DNA of 64,000 nt from Opitutaceae bacterium. Lineage in GTDB: Bacteria > Verrucomicrobiota > Verrucomicrobiia > Opitutales > Opitutaceae. Where the stretch lies: positions 124,001-188,000 of the forward strand of contig JAWLBB010000002.1 in assembly GCA_041395105.1 (NCBI GenBank), read 5' to 3'. Of this stretch, positions 52,589 to 61,658 are shown piece after piece. The notes under the pieces are model-generated. The model was not told the origin of the DNA, searched no databases, and was given only the letters and a program-made list of their open reading frames with translations. The position numbers and the translations under genes are program-made. Within the stretch, counting starts at the first letter, position 1. Every line of letters begins with the position of its first letter.

Positions 52589-52981
52589 TTGTCGCCCGAT
52601 CCAAGACCCCGCCCGGATGACGGAGTCACGACAGCACCAAGAAATGTCTATCAATTCCTCTTCCCTGAGAGCGAATTTCACTCTGATTGGAACACGGTTC
52701 CTGCCGAACGCCGCGCATTGGAGACTGTCCTCCAGAGGCTGAAGCCGAAGGCAGCCATCGAGATCGGGATATCTCGCGGCGGAAGCCTCCAGACAATCGC
52801 CGGATATTCAGAATGCGTTGTCTCAATCGACATTGACCCGACTCTAGAGAAAACTCCGGCTCCGAAATTCCGGGACGTGAGATGCGTCACCGGCGACTTC
52901 TAAAAGCTCCTTCCAGAGGTCACCGCTGACCGGAAAGCCAATGCGATCGACCTGCTGTCCCGTCAAAAAGAGGGATGTTAG
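52589..52981 (+). pseudogene. Remnant of a class I SAM-dependent methyltransferase
   Basis: The frame starts at TTG 52589, two bases after the GT4 stop. It encodes about 104 residues with a clear SAM-binding beginning: AAIEIGISRGGSLQTIA, then CVVSIDIDPTLE, and CVTGDF, as in Methyltransf_24-type enzymes. Translation then hits TAA at 52901. Beyond it the same frame continues KLLPEVTADRKANAIDLL, which reads as the expected next part of the domain, before a TAG at about 52979. The remainder of the catalytic domain is missing. A nonsense change plus a 3-prime deletion is the simplest explanation. Confidence 0.75.
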
Positions 52982-53139
52982 TCCGGACTACGCTCAAGGG
53001 ACGGTTCAACACACCTCAGCATGTTCATGTGGGTTTCCTTCCAGGTCCCATTCCGTCGCCGGACGGTAAGTCTGCCTTGGACCGTCACGGACGCTGAATC
53101 GGAAACCTCCGTAGGCCGTGGTAATCCGTCCCGACTTGA
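52982..53139. other. Intergenic remnant region
   Basis: Non-coding stretch between the methyltransferase remnant and the end of the sulfatase-like gene. I see no readable motif. It may be decayed sequence left by the rearrangement that truncated the methyltransferase. Confidence 0.4.
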
Positions 53140-55341
53140 TTATTTGTCCGTCTGTTCTTCCTGGCCTTTCGGATCCGCAAACTCGACCCAGCCCAGGCCG
53201 ATCCCCAAACGTCGGCCGTCGGAAGACAACCCGGCTTCCTTAGGCGAAAGGTTTGCATAGGGAAGTCTGAATTCGATGGCCATCAAACCATCCTTGCTTG
53301 ATCCAGTTGGAATTCGAACCTCCTTGATCTCATCCGACTCCGAACCCTTTTCATAGAGCCAATCTGCGACCTGAAGTGTCCCATTGACCCAAACCTCGAT
53401 CTTTTGGTTCGTTCCCCAGACCATCTTCAGATTAACCCGAAACACCAGCTCACCGGGAGGTTCGGAGAATCGGACGGTAAATCCCGCGACATTGCGATCG
53501 GACCAGGCAAAATCCGGACCCGGGATCGAAAATCCAAATGGTGCATACTGCGCATAGTTACCACCGAGAACAAAATCGATCCGTTCACCCAATCGATAGG
53601 ATGCTGTGGGCAGGTCTCCATCTGTGACGATTCCGTCAAATCGTTCCCATGATTGATCCAGCCAACTGTGACCGCTAACGCGATACTGGGTGAATCCTTC
53701 AAAGAAATTGTCGGAATTCGTGTTATAGCCCTGATAGAAATAAAAAAAGCGTTCCCTTGCCGGGTCGACATCATCATTCAGGAAATCTACTCCAGGAAAA
53801 CGATTGTCCAGCCCGAGACTTCCGGCGATTGAGGCCGAATAATCGCCAATAGTCACGGGCCGGTCATCAATTCGCAAGGGACCACGCGAATCAATCTTCT
53901 TCACCAAAACCGCAGCGAGTGCGGATGACTTTACCAGTCGTTCGACCGTGGTATCCTCGATGAGGTCCTTGGCAACTCCACCCGCCAGAGGATTGGCTGC
54001 ATATTGGTGAAATCCGGCCCCGTGGTCTCCGGTTACGACAATCAGAGTATTATCATAGACTCCGATCTCCTTCATTTTCCGGAAGATCCGATGGAGCATT
54101 TCCATTCCTGCCCGCGTGTACGTGACAAGATTTTCCCTGCTATGCGGCAACTCCACATAATCGAGTTTCTCGTTCAGCCGGATCGGCGGGTGCGCACCCC
54201 AGAAGTGGATGTATTTGAAAACGGGCTTACCGTCATCAACCGATGCCTGCCTCTCCAATGCACGAGTGAATTTCAGATCGTAAAGATTCTCCACCGCCGG
54301 CATGTCGTCCAGTTCGTGATCCGCCCCCAGATTGATGAAGAACCATCGCTGGTTGTTGTAGACCCGCTTTTTCAGGAAATGGGGGACGACACGAAACGCT
54401 GTGAGATCGGCCAGGGAAAGAAGCTCCCGGGATAGATCGACACCGGATGCATTTCGAAGGTAGTCGATCTGAATGTCGGAATTCGCATTGTCGGCAATGA
54501 ACAGATTCCGTGTCCCGATCAGGTGTGTTCGAAAGCCCCGGTCTTTGAGGAACCTCGGCAGATTGTCTTCAGATTTCGAAAGATTCTCGGCAAAGGTATA
54601 GGCATTGATCCTATTCCGGTAGTATTCCCCGGAGAGGATCAACGGCACATTTGCTTTAGTGGTCGGGTACCCGGACAGCGAATTCCTGTAAAAGACAAAC
54701 CCATCAAATACCTGCTGGTCCGAAGGAAATTCGTCAAACACCTGCTGAACGACGTCGGACTCGAGCGTATCCAGCAGAATGATCAGGACATTCTGCTTTT
54801 TGGAAAAAGTGAAAAGATCCTCCGGTGATCCTTCTCGTTCCGAGCGGGACAGGGCCCCGGGAGTCGCGAAAAGCAGCGAAACCAAGTTGACAGCCTGAAC
54901 GCCGAGCGCAATGACGGCAATCCAGTTGAGAATACGGCGGAATCGACGACCAAACTTGAGACAGATCAGCAGCAGGGAAATCCAGATCAGCCCATCGATG
55001 ATGCCCCGGTAACGGTAGGACGACCAAGCGATGTCGCGACCGTCAAACGTACCATAATCCCAGAGTATCCAATTGCCCTGAAGGTAGAGAAGGAAACCAA
55101 CCGCGAATACAAGCGACCCCAAGATCTCTCCCAAAAGCGAGGGCACCACCAGCAGAAGGATCGAGAGAAGCAGCAGGGATGCCAATGCAAGCAATGCCAG
55201 AGGTCCCAGGATGTCCAGAAACGTGAACGGGAATTCACGGGTGTTCGTGAGTTGAATCTGCGCAGGGATAAACAAGCACGCAGTCAGGGATATCAGTGCC
55301 GCTGAAGCGACGGAGGTTTTCAATCGTTCTTTGGCAAACAT
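53140..55341 (-). CDS. Membrane-anchored sulfatase/phosphoglycerol-transferase-like protein
   Basis: A 733-residue protein of the alkaline phosphatase superfamily. The N-terminal region (about 10-170) has four or five spans; the catalytic domain (about 180-520) has NVLIILLDTLESD with metal Asp, a likely nucleophile Thr in GYPTTKANVPLILSG, and TGDHGAGFH with the metal Asp-His pair. The C-terminal about 120 residues form a beta-rich domain (VWVNGTLQ, IEFRLPYANLSPKEAG, LGIGLGWVEF) found on other glycan-cluster proteins. It may add or remove a phospho- or sulfo-group on a periplasmic glycan. ATG at 55341 is preferred over 55368. Base composition is visibly more AT-rich than its neighbours, suggesting acquisition. 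Confidence 0.85.
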   Translation of the reverse strand: MFAKERLKTSVASAALISLTACLFIPAQIQLTNTREFPFTFLDILGPLALLALASLLLLSILLLVVPSLLGEILGSLVFAVGFLLYLQGNWILWDYGTFDGRDIAWSSYRYRGIIDGLIWISLLLICLKFGRRFRRILNWIAVIALGVQAVNLVSLLFATPGALSRSEREGSPEDLFTFSKKQNVLIILLDTLESDVVQQVFDEFPSDQQVFDGFVFYRNSLSGYPTTKANVPLILSGEYYRNRINAYTFAENLSKSEDNLPRFLKDRGFRTHLIGTRNLFIADNANSDIQIDYLRNASGVDLSRELLSLADLTAFRVVPHFLKKRVYNNQRWFFINLGADHELDDMPAVENLYDLKFTRALERQASVDDGKPVFKYIHFWGAHPPIRLNEKLDYVELPHSRENLVTYTRAGMEMLHRIFRKMKEIGVYDNTLIVVTGDHGAGFHQYAANPLAGGVAKDLIEDTTVERLVKSSALAAVLVKKIDSRGPLRIDDRPVTIGDYSASIAGSLGLDNRFPGVDFLNDDVDPARERFFYFYQGYNTNSDNFFEGFTQYRVSGHSWLDQSWERFDGIVTDGDLPTASYRLGERIDFVLGGNYAQYAPFGFSIPGPDFAWSDRNVAGFTVRFSEPPGELVFRVNLKMVWGTNQKIEVWVNGTLQVADWLYEKGSESDEIKEVRIPTGSSKDGLMAIEFRLPYANLSPKEAGLSSDGRRLGIGLGWVEFADPKGQEEQTDK

Positions 55342-55546
55342 GAGAAAAGGCGGAGCCCTGTTCCCCATGGATGGTTCCGATCAGTTGAACCTCAAGCCAA
55401 ATAAACGGGGGACCGCTTGCCTCACGGGATTTCCAGAGTCGTTAGTCGAATTCCCAGGCAAACCCACTGCTTGTTTTGTTCTGGACAGCCCTATCCGGAG
55501 TACTACGGTCAGGTGACACCGTAACCACCCCGTAACAACCGCGCCA

Positions 55547-55738
55547 ATGAACATCGTCCTCGCCTATCTCGATCCGGGCACCGGAAGCATCATCCTCCAG
55601 TCGATCGTGGCCGGCTTTTTCGGAGCCCTGGTCGCAATCAAGATATTCTGGCACAAGATCACCGGCTTTTTCCGCAAGGATGAGGTTGAGACCTCGGTCG
55701 AGTCGACCAAGTCGGAACCTCCCCAGGATCCTTCCTGA
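55547..55738 (+). CDS. Conserved small single-span membrane protein
   Basis: A 63-residue protein: N-terminal YLDPGTGSIILQS, one membrane span (about 16-36), and a short charged tail. I recognise the DPGTGS-containing small proteins as recurring next to surface-glycan phosphotransferase or methyltransferase genes, but no function is known to me. Divergent from the sulfatase-like gene and 41 bases upstream of the methyltransferase. Confidence 0.75.
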   Translation: MNIVLAYLDPGTGSIILQSIVAGFFGALVAIKIFWHKITGFFRKDEVETSVESTKSEPPQDPS

Positions 55739-55779
55739 GCCGGCCCGGCTCGCCAGTTCCCCGTCAGGTCCGGAAGCAG

Positions 55780-57183
55780 ATGTCTTCGACCCAAGTGACA
55801 ACGCAACCCTCCGGAATTCAGCCACTTGCAAGCTCCTTCAGGGATCGTTCGGGTTTCATTTTCAAGCGTGACGGCGTCCTCTTCCGCCGGATCCATTCGT
55901 CCTATCTGCCCGAATTCCGAGCGCTGACCGGTTCGGGATTCTTCAGGAAGCTCTGGGACCGGGGCCTTCTCATACCCCACCAGGAGGTCGAGAACCCATC
56001 GGCCGGCGGCGACGAGATCACGATCCGTCCCGATCAGCTCGCCTTCGTTTCCTACCCCTACGAATGGAGCTTCGGCCAATTCAAGGATGCCGCCCTGGCC
56101 ACCCTCGAGATCCAGAAACTCGCCATCGAAAACGGATTCACCCTGAAGGACGCCAGCGCCTACAATATCCAATTCGTCGACGGTCGCCCGGTTCTCATCG
56201 ATACACTCTCATTTGAGACCTACAAGGAAGGCAGTCCCTGGATTGCCTATCGCCAGTTCTGCCAGCATTTCCTCGCCCCACTCGCCCTGATGGCGCTGAA
56301 GGATGTCCGCCTCTCCAAACTGACCCGGATATTTATCGACGGGATCCCGCTCGACCTCGCCTCCCGGCTCCTGCCCCGACGCAGCAAATTCCGCCCCGGC
56401 CTTCTCTTCCATCTCCACCTTCACGCGAAATCCCAGGGCAAATACACCAACAAGAATCAGGACGTCAAAGACCGCCGCATCTCCAGGAATGGTCTTCTCG
56501 GGATTATCGGGAACCTGGAAGCCAACGTCCGAAAACTGCAGTGGTTGCCCGCGAATACGGAATGGGGCGACTATTACGCCATCACCAATTACACCGACGC
56601 TTCCTTCCGCGCCAAGGAGGACCTGGTCACGGCGGCGATCGAGAGGGTCAAGCCCCGCTCGGTCTGGGATCTCGGAGCCAATAACGGCCACTTCAGCCGG
56701 TTGGCCAGCAGGAAGGGAATCAATACCGTAGCCTGGGACATCGATCCGACGGCGGTTGAGTTGAACTACCGCGACATCCGCCGGCAAAAGGAGACCCATC
56801 TCTATCCGGCCATCATCGATTTGAGCAACCCGTCTCCGGGTCTGGGTTGGGCCAACGCTGAGCGAGACTCCTTTTTCAGCCGCCACGGGAAACCCGATCT
56901 GATCCTCTCTCTGGCGCTGATTCACCACATTGCCATCGGCAACAATGTTCCTTTGGCCAGTGTCGCTTCCGCCTATGCCGATCTCGCACCCAACGCCGTG
57001 GTCGAGTTTGTCCCCAAGAGCGACTCCAAGGTGAAGGAGCTCCTGCTGAATCGGGAGGATATCTTCGATGATTACACGGTGGACGGGTTTGAGTCTGCCT
57101 TTGGCGCGCATTTCGAAGTTGTGGACAAACAGCCCATTCCGGGTTCGGAGCGGACGCTCTATCTGCTTCAGCGCAAAAGCTGA
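55780..57183 (+). CDS. NoeA-like class I SAM-dependent methyltransferase
   Basis: A 467-residue protein. The N-terminal half (about 20-280) contains LAFVSYPYEWSFGQFKDAA and LKDASAYNIQFVDGRPVLID, typical of NoeA-type nodulation-related proteins and resembling a kinase-like fold. The SAM-binding domain (about 285-440) has VWDLGANNGHFSRLA and WDIDPTAVE, with LSLALIHHI near the active site. The methylated substrate is unknown; a glycan or its carrier is likely from context. ATG start. Confidence 0.85.
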   Translation: MSSTQVTTQPSGIQPLASSFRDRSGFIFKRDGVLFRRIHSSYLPEFRALTGSGFFRKLWDRGLLIPHQEVENPSAGGDEITIRPDQLAFVSYPYEWSFGQFKDAALATLEIQKLAIENGFTLKDASAYNIQFVDGRPVLIDTLSFETYKEGSPWIAYRQFCQHFLAPLALMALKDVRLSKLTRIFIDGIPLDLASRLLPRRSKFRPGLLFHLHLHAKSQGKYTNKNQDVKDRRISRNGLLGIIGNLEANVRKLQWLPANTEWGDYYAITNYTDASFRAKEDLVTAAIERVKPRSVWDLGANNGHFSRLASRKGINTVAWDIDPTAVELNYRDIRRQKETHLYPAIIDLSNPSPGLGWANAERDSFFSRHGKPDLILSLALIHHIAIGNNVPLASVASAYADLAPNAVVEFVPKSDSKVKELLLNREDIFDDYTVDGFESAFGAHFEVVDKQPIPGSERTLYLLQRKS

Positions 57184-57314
57184 AGACACCGCAGCCGGAG
57201 TCCCGGGTCTCCACAATCGATCGGCCACTGCATTGCATTGACCGCATTCCCAATGTCGGGCAAAACCAGCCCGGACCCGATTCGAATCAAGCCCCCTCGC
57301 TTTCTCTCCCTCCC

Positions 57315-58277
57315 ATGAAATTGATCGTCCAGATTCCCTGCTTCGATGAAGAGGAGAACATCGGGGAGACGATCCGTGCCATACCGGGGAAGATCGCGGG
57401 AATCGAAGTGATCGAGATCATGGTGGTCGACGACGGCAGCCGCGACGCCACCTCCACGGCGGCCCGGGAAGCGGGAGCTGATCACGTTGTCCGCCTCCCC
57501 CGCAACCAGGGCCTGGCCCGGGCTTTTTCCGCCGGGATTGAGCATGCCCTGCGACTGGGGGCCGACATCATCGTCAACACCGATGCCGACAACCAATACT
57601 GTGCGGATGACATCCCGGCCCTGATCGAGCCCATCCTGAAGGGTGAAGCGGACATCGTGATCGGCGAACGACCAATCGACTCGATCCAGCATTTCAGCCC
57701 GGCCAAAAAGATTCTTCAACGAATTGGCAGCGCCACCGTCCGGTTCTTCAGTCGGACCGAGGTCAGGGACGCGCCGAGTGGCTTCAGGGCGTTTTCCCGA
57801 AGGGCCGCCGCGCGCCTGAACGTATTCAACGAATACACCTATACGCTCGAGACCATCATCCAGGCCGGACAGAAGCACATGGCCATCGCCTCCGTCCCGA
57901 TCCGGGTGAACCAGCCGACCCGCAAGTCCCGGCTGGTTCGGAGCATCCCGGACTATATCCGCCGCTCCATCGCCACGATTCTGCGGGTCTTCATTGTCTA
58001 CCGACCGTTGCGATTCTTCGCCACTGCCGCGGTCATCACCTTTCTTCCCGGTTTCGTCCTCGGCCTTAGATTCGTCTACTATTTTGCCATCGGCGACGGT
58101 GGCGGACGGATCCAGTCCCTGATTCTCGCCTCAATGCTCATGGGAATGGGCTCCCTCCTGCTGGTCATCGGGATTGTGACCGACCTGATTGCGGTCAACC
58201 GGCAATTGCTCGAGCGGATGCACACCCGCCTCTACGAGATCGAGGAAAAGATCAGCGGTCAGAACAGGCGCGACTGA
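57315..58277 (+). CDS. Polyprenyl-phosphate glycosyltransferase (DPM1-like GT2)
   Basis: A 320-residue GT2 enzyme that probably charges undecaprenyl phosphate with a sugar. The N-terminus KLIVQIPCFDEEENIGETI, the VVDDGSRDAT motif, NTDADNQYC (metal site) and RDAPSGFRAFSR are all in place. Two C-terminal spans (about 235-255 and 270-292) anchor it, as in DPM1/GtrB-type transferases. It lies 131 bases after the methyltransferase and is convergent with the GT4 gene. Confidence 0.9.
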   Translation: MKLIVQIPCFDEEENIGETIRAIPGKIAGIEVIEIMVVDDGSRDATSTAAREAGADHVVRLPRNQGLARAFSAGIEHALRLGADIIVNTDADNQYCADDIPALIEPILKGEADIVIGERPIDSIQHFSPAKKILQRIGSATVRFFSRTEVRDAPSGFRAFSRRAAARLNVFNEYTYTLETIIQAGQKHMAIASVPIRVNQPTRKSRLVRSIPDYIRRSIATILRVFIVYRPLRFFATAAVITFLPGFVLGLRFVYYFAIGDGGGRIQSLILASMLMGMGSLLLVIGIVTDLIAVNRQLLERMHTRLYEIEEKISGQNRRD

Positions 58278-58315
58278 ACCGGTGTTTCCGCGGTGGAGGA
58301 TTACGGGCGCGACTC

Positions 58316-59491
58316 TCAGCCTGCCGCCGCCTTCCGCAAGGCCTGGGCAAATCCCCTGGCCTCACAATCGAAATCGAATCGACCCAGGTTCTGTCGGCCG
58401 GCCTGAATCAGCCGTCGGCGAAGGCCCTCATCGCGCGCCATTTCAGACAATGCGTCTGCGATTTCACCGACCTGCTTCGGATCAAAGTAGCGGGCGCCCG
58501 TGCCCGCCACCTCGGGCAACGAACCGACGTTTGAACACGCCAAGGGAATCCCCGCCTGCTGAGCTTCCAGAATCGGAATGCCAAAGCCTTCGTTCAGGGA
58601 GGGAAAGATCATTCCGTGGGCCGCACGGAGCGTCGCCCGATAATCCGCTTGATCGAGATGGCCTGCTCGAATGACCGAGCCGCCCCCAAGACCAAGGCGA
58701 TCGATGATCAGACCAAGCGGATCAGCCGATTCGGTTCCCGCGCCTGTCAGCACCAGTTTCCAGTCACCGTTCCCATCGGGAGCGCCGTCCAGAAACCGGC
58801 AAAAGGCCTCCAGTAACCTCCGGTGATTCTTGTGCGGCCATGGATTGGCGGGATAGATGAAAAACAGGCCATCAGCCGCTGACCGCCCTGAATTTCCCCG
58901 GTCGGATGAATGGACCTGCTGCAGGGGCAGGTAGGTCCGGAAAATCCTCCTTTCACCCAGACCATAGGCCTCTGAAAGCCGTCTTCCCACATCGTCGGAA
59001 ATCACTTGGATGGCCACGGCCCGGGCACAGGCATCGGCAAAGAACCGCTCCCGGTGATCCACCTCTTCCGGCGGAAGCGCCTCCGGGACCTCGCGGTGCA
59101 GCAGATCGATGAGCAGACTCACAAAAGGGACCTTCCCACCACCGAGACGATCGGGCCCGAACGGATTGTAGAGCAGGTCCACTCCGGAGGTGACCAGTCG
59201 CTCGGTGTCGACCGGATCAGGGCCCGATCCCGGTTCCGGATCCGCCGCAGATTGATGACTGCACCAGATCTGATCCGTCGGCCGGGCCAGACTCGAGACT
59301 TCGCCATGCGTAGCCTCGTTTGCGATGAACACCAGCTCGACCCTGTCACCTTCCGTTCGGATCATCCACTGCAGGAAGGCAAAGACGGCCGGCTTGACTC
59401 CGCCATTTTCGCCCCCGGGAAGAAGCCGGACCAGGTCAACCGCGATCCTGATCTTCCGCTTCGAACGGAAAGGGAGGCGCCATGCGCACAT
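58316..59491 (-). CDS. Glycosyltransferase family 4
   Basis: A 391-residue GT-B transferase from the ATG at 59491. Features: IRIAVDLVRLLPGGENGG at the N-terminus, NPWPHKNHRRLLEAF, and the donor segment FPSLNEGFGIPILEAQQAGIPLACS with the Glu pattern of GT4. A frame extending to 59614 overlaps the upstream hldC gene and is rejected. It starts eight bases after hldC and is the last gene of the heptose operon, consistent with transferring a heptose or a related sugar. Confidence 0.88.
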   Translation of the reverse strand: MCAWRLPFRSKRKIRIAVDLVRLLPGGENGGVKPAVFAFLQWMIRTEGDRVELVFIANEATHGEVSSLARPTDQIWCSHQSAADPEPGSGPDPVDTERLVTSGVDLLYNPFGPDRLGGGKVPFVSLLIDLLHREVPEALPPEEVDHRERFFADACARAVAIQVISDDVGRRLSEAYGLGERRIFRTYLPLQQVHSSDRGNSGRSAADGLFFIYPANPWPHKNHRRLLEAFCRFLDGAPDGNGDWKLVLTGAGTESADPLGLIIDRLGLGGGSVIRAGHLDQADYRATLRAAHGMIFPSLNEGFGIPILEAQQAGIPLACSNVGSLPEVAGTGARYFDPKQVGEIADALSEMARDEGLRRRLIQAGRQNLGRFDFDCEARGFAQALRKAAAG

Positions 59492-59499
59492 AGCGTGTT

Positions 59500-60018
59500 T
59501 CAGGTGGATGCCGACCGGATCCGGGCCACCAGGGCCGAAGTCGAGATCGAGTTGCGCCTTGTGATCAAATGGCCCGCCGTCCCGTGGCGCTGCATGGTCG
59601 GCCACTCCGCCCAAGTCTCCGGAGGGCCGTAATCCGGACCGTTGACATGCACATCAGGACGAACCGTCTCCAGGAGTGAGCGCATTGGCTCCTCGGAGTA
59701 ACTGCCCGGCATGATCACGACATAATCCACACAGGCCAGTGCCGCCAACATGGCCGACCGCGCGCCCTCCGGCAGGAGCGGGCGTCCCGGACCCTTCGCT
59801 GCCGAAACGGCCGAATCGGAGTTCAAACCGACAAAGAGAATGTCGCCCTGCGCCCTCGCCTCCTCCAACTGGTCCAGATGCCCGACATGCAGAAGGTCAA
59901 AGGATCCGTTCGTGGTGACCAGCCGTTTACCCTCCGCCCGCAACCGCCCGGCCACCGCTTGCGCGGCATCGGGTTCCAGGACTTTCTCAGTCCGCCAATT
60001 TGTCGCGTCAAGTTTCAT
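59500..60018 (-). CDS. hldC: Heptose 1-phosphate adenylyltransferase (HldE domain II type)
   Basis: Activates D-glycero-D-manno-heptose 1-phosphate with ATP to ADP-heptose. 172 residues from the ATG at 60018, which overlaps the gmhB stop (ATGA). The nucleotidyltransferase motif NGSFDLLHVGHLDQLEEA and VGLNSDSAV are diagnostic. It is a free-standing protein, whereas many bacteria fuse it to the kinase as HldE. Confidence 0.92.
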   Translation of the reverse strand: MKLDATNWRTEKVLEPDAAQAVAGRLRAEGKRLVTTNGSFDLLHVGHLDQLEEARAQGDILFVGLNSDSAVSAAKGPGRPLLPEGARSAMLAALACVDYVVIMPGSYSEEPMRSLLETVRPDVHVNGPDYGPPETWAEWPTMQRHGTAGHLITRRNSISTSALVARIRSAST

Positions 60019-60554
60019 GGTGCCGGGCACAGGTCACGGGCGAATTGAAAAAGTGAATCCACCACCGTGTCGGGTTTCATGCCCAATGTATCCAAGCCCC
60101 AGTAACGACTCCGGATCAAGGCTGTTCGCACCCCGATCGCGCGGCCAAAGCCGATATCCGACTCCTTGTCGCCGACCATCCACGAGTCGGCCAGGTCAAT
60201 CAGCCCAATCTTCGCGCGGATCGGACCAAACAGGCCTGTCCGCGGTTTTCGGCAATCGCAGCCCGCATCGCGGCGATGAGGACAGTGGGCGACGGCGTCC
60301 AGGTTGACCCCGAAGCGCTCCAGGTCGCGCCGCATCTGCCCGTGAATCCCACGCAAGGACTCCTCCGCGAGCCGGCCGTCGCCGATCGCCGACTGGTTCG
60401 TCACCACCGCCAGGGCAAAACCGGCATCCTGCAGCAGACGCAGGGCCTCACCCGCCCCATCAAGAAGACGCCAATCCGCCAACGAGTGGACCGCACCCGT
60501 ATCCACGTTGATCGTGCCATCCCGATCCAGGAAGATGACCTTACGGTTCGACAC
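60015..60554 (-). CDS. gmhB: D-glycero-D-manno-heptose 1,7-bisphosphate phosphatase
   Basis: HAD-type phosphatase removing the 7-phosphate. 179 residues: motif I FLDRDGTINVD, motif II VVTNQSAIG, zinc-binding CPHRRDAGCDCRKP and motif IV VGDKESDIGFG. All expected residues are present. It overlaps hldA by 14 bases. Confidence 0.93.
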   Translation of the reverse strand: MSNRKVIFLDRDGTINVDTGAVHSLADWRLLDGAGEALRLLQDAGFALAVVTNQSAIGDGRLAEESLRGIHGQMRRDLERFGVNLDAVAHCPHRRDAGCDCRKPRTGLFGPIRAKIGLIDLADSWMVGDKESDIGFGRAIGVRTALIRSRYWGLDTLGMKPDTVVDSLFQFARDLCPAP

Positions 60555-61557
60555 CTCGGCTTGAATCTTCGGTTCGACCGAGGAGTTCGATCAGTTCCTG
60601 CCGGGGCGGCGCAGTCGCGCCGATCTTGGAGGCGACGATCGCGCCGGCAGCATTGGCCAACTCGGCCGCTTCCTCATCCGTCGCCCCGCAGAGTCTGGCC
60701 ATGAGCAGGACCACGGCCGCGGTATCCCCGCAACCCGAAGTATCCGCCACCTCGATTCGATGGGCCTGGGGTACGTGGCGACCGGGCGTCTGACGGCTCC
60801 AGACAAAAACCCCGTTTTCGCTCAACGTCAGGTAGACATCCGTGCCAAATCGCTGGTGGAGCCCGGAGGCAAGTTCCGGCCAGGGCGACCGTGCCTGCAT
60901 CCGATTCAATCCCAGGTATTCATGGGCCTCCTGGAGATTGGGTGAGATCGCGGTCACTCCATGGAAGAATTCGATATTCAGGGGCTTCACGTCGGCCATC
61001 ACAAGCAGGCCGTGTTTCTTCATCGCCCCCATGACCGCCGCAGCCACCTTTTCAGTGACGACACCCTTGGCATAGTCCGACACCAGAATGGCATCCACCT
61101 CCGCCGCCTCGCGTTCGATCGCTTCCACCACCTGGCCTTCAACCTGCCCCCCAATCGGCCTGGTCTCCTCGCTGTCAACCCGGAGCATCTGCTGGCTGCG
61201 GATCAGGTAGCGCCGTTTCTCGGTTGTCCGGCGGGCGGCATCCTCGATCAGGATCGAACGAAAACCCTCGCGACCGACAGCGGCTTTCAGGTCAGACGCG
61301 ACCGGACCCGCGCCAGTGACCCCGATCAGGGTGACCGTGGCCCCCAGGACCGCCGCATTCTTCGCCGTGTTTCCCGCACCCCCTGCAGCCGCCTGCTCGG
61401 ATTCCGCGAGAAGAATGGGAACCGGCGCCTCCGGATTCAGCCGATCCACCCGCCCAAGCACAAACCGGTCAAGCATGACATCACCGACCACCAGAATCCG
61501 TTTGCCTGCAAAGGCGCGTAGGATCTCAATCAATCGGTCATTGGAATTGGGCGCCAT
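60541..61557 (-). CDS. hldA: Heptose 7-phosphate kinase (HldE domain I type)
   Basis: PfkB-family kinase phosphorylating D-glycero-D-manno-heptose 7-phosphate at position 1. 338 residues from the ATG at 61557. RILVVGDVMLDRFVLGRVDRL begins the domain, with RLNPEAPVPI, the AGGAGNTAKN motif, and the catalytic region DTSGCGDTAAVV, where the usual GAGD reads GCGD. Heads the hldA-gmhB-hldC-GT4 run. GmhA (isomerase) and HldD (epimerase) are not in the window. Confidence 0.92.
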   Translation of the reverse strand: MAPNSNDRLIEILRAFAGKRILVVGDVMLDRFVLGRVDRLNPEAPVPILLAESEQAAAGGAGNTAKNAAVLGATVTLIGVTGAGPVASDLKAAVGREGFRSILIEDAARRTTEKRRYLIRSQQMLRVDSEETRPIGGQVEGQVVEAIEREAAEVDAILVSDYAKGVVTEKVAAAVMGAMKKHGLLVMADVKPLNIEFFHGVTAISPNLQEAHEYLGLNRMQARSPWPELASGLHQRFGTDVYLTLSENGVFVWSRQTPGRHVPQAHRIEVADTSGCGDTAAVVLLMARLCGATDEEAAELANAAGAIVASKIGATAPPRQELIELLGRTEDSSRGVEP

Positions 61558-61658
61558 GTGGAGATGTGATTGTCGCGACGCGGGCGATCTTATCTGCTTT
61601 CCCGAGACCAAACCGAGAAAAAAAACAGCGTCCTGCCTTTACCACCAGAAAGTCACGC

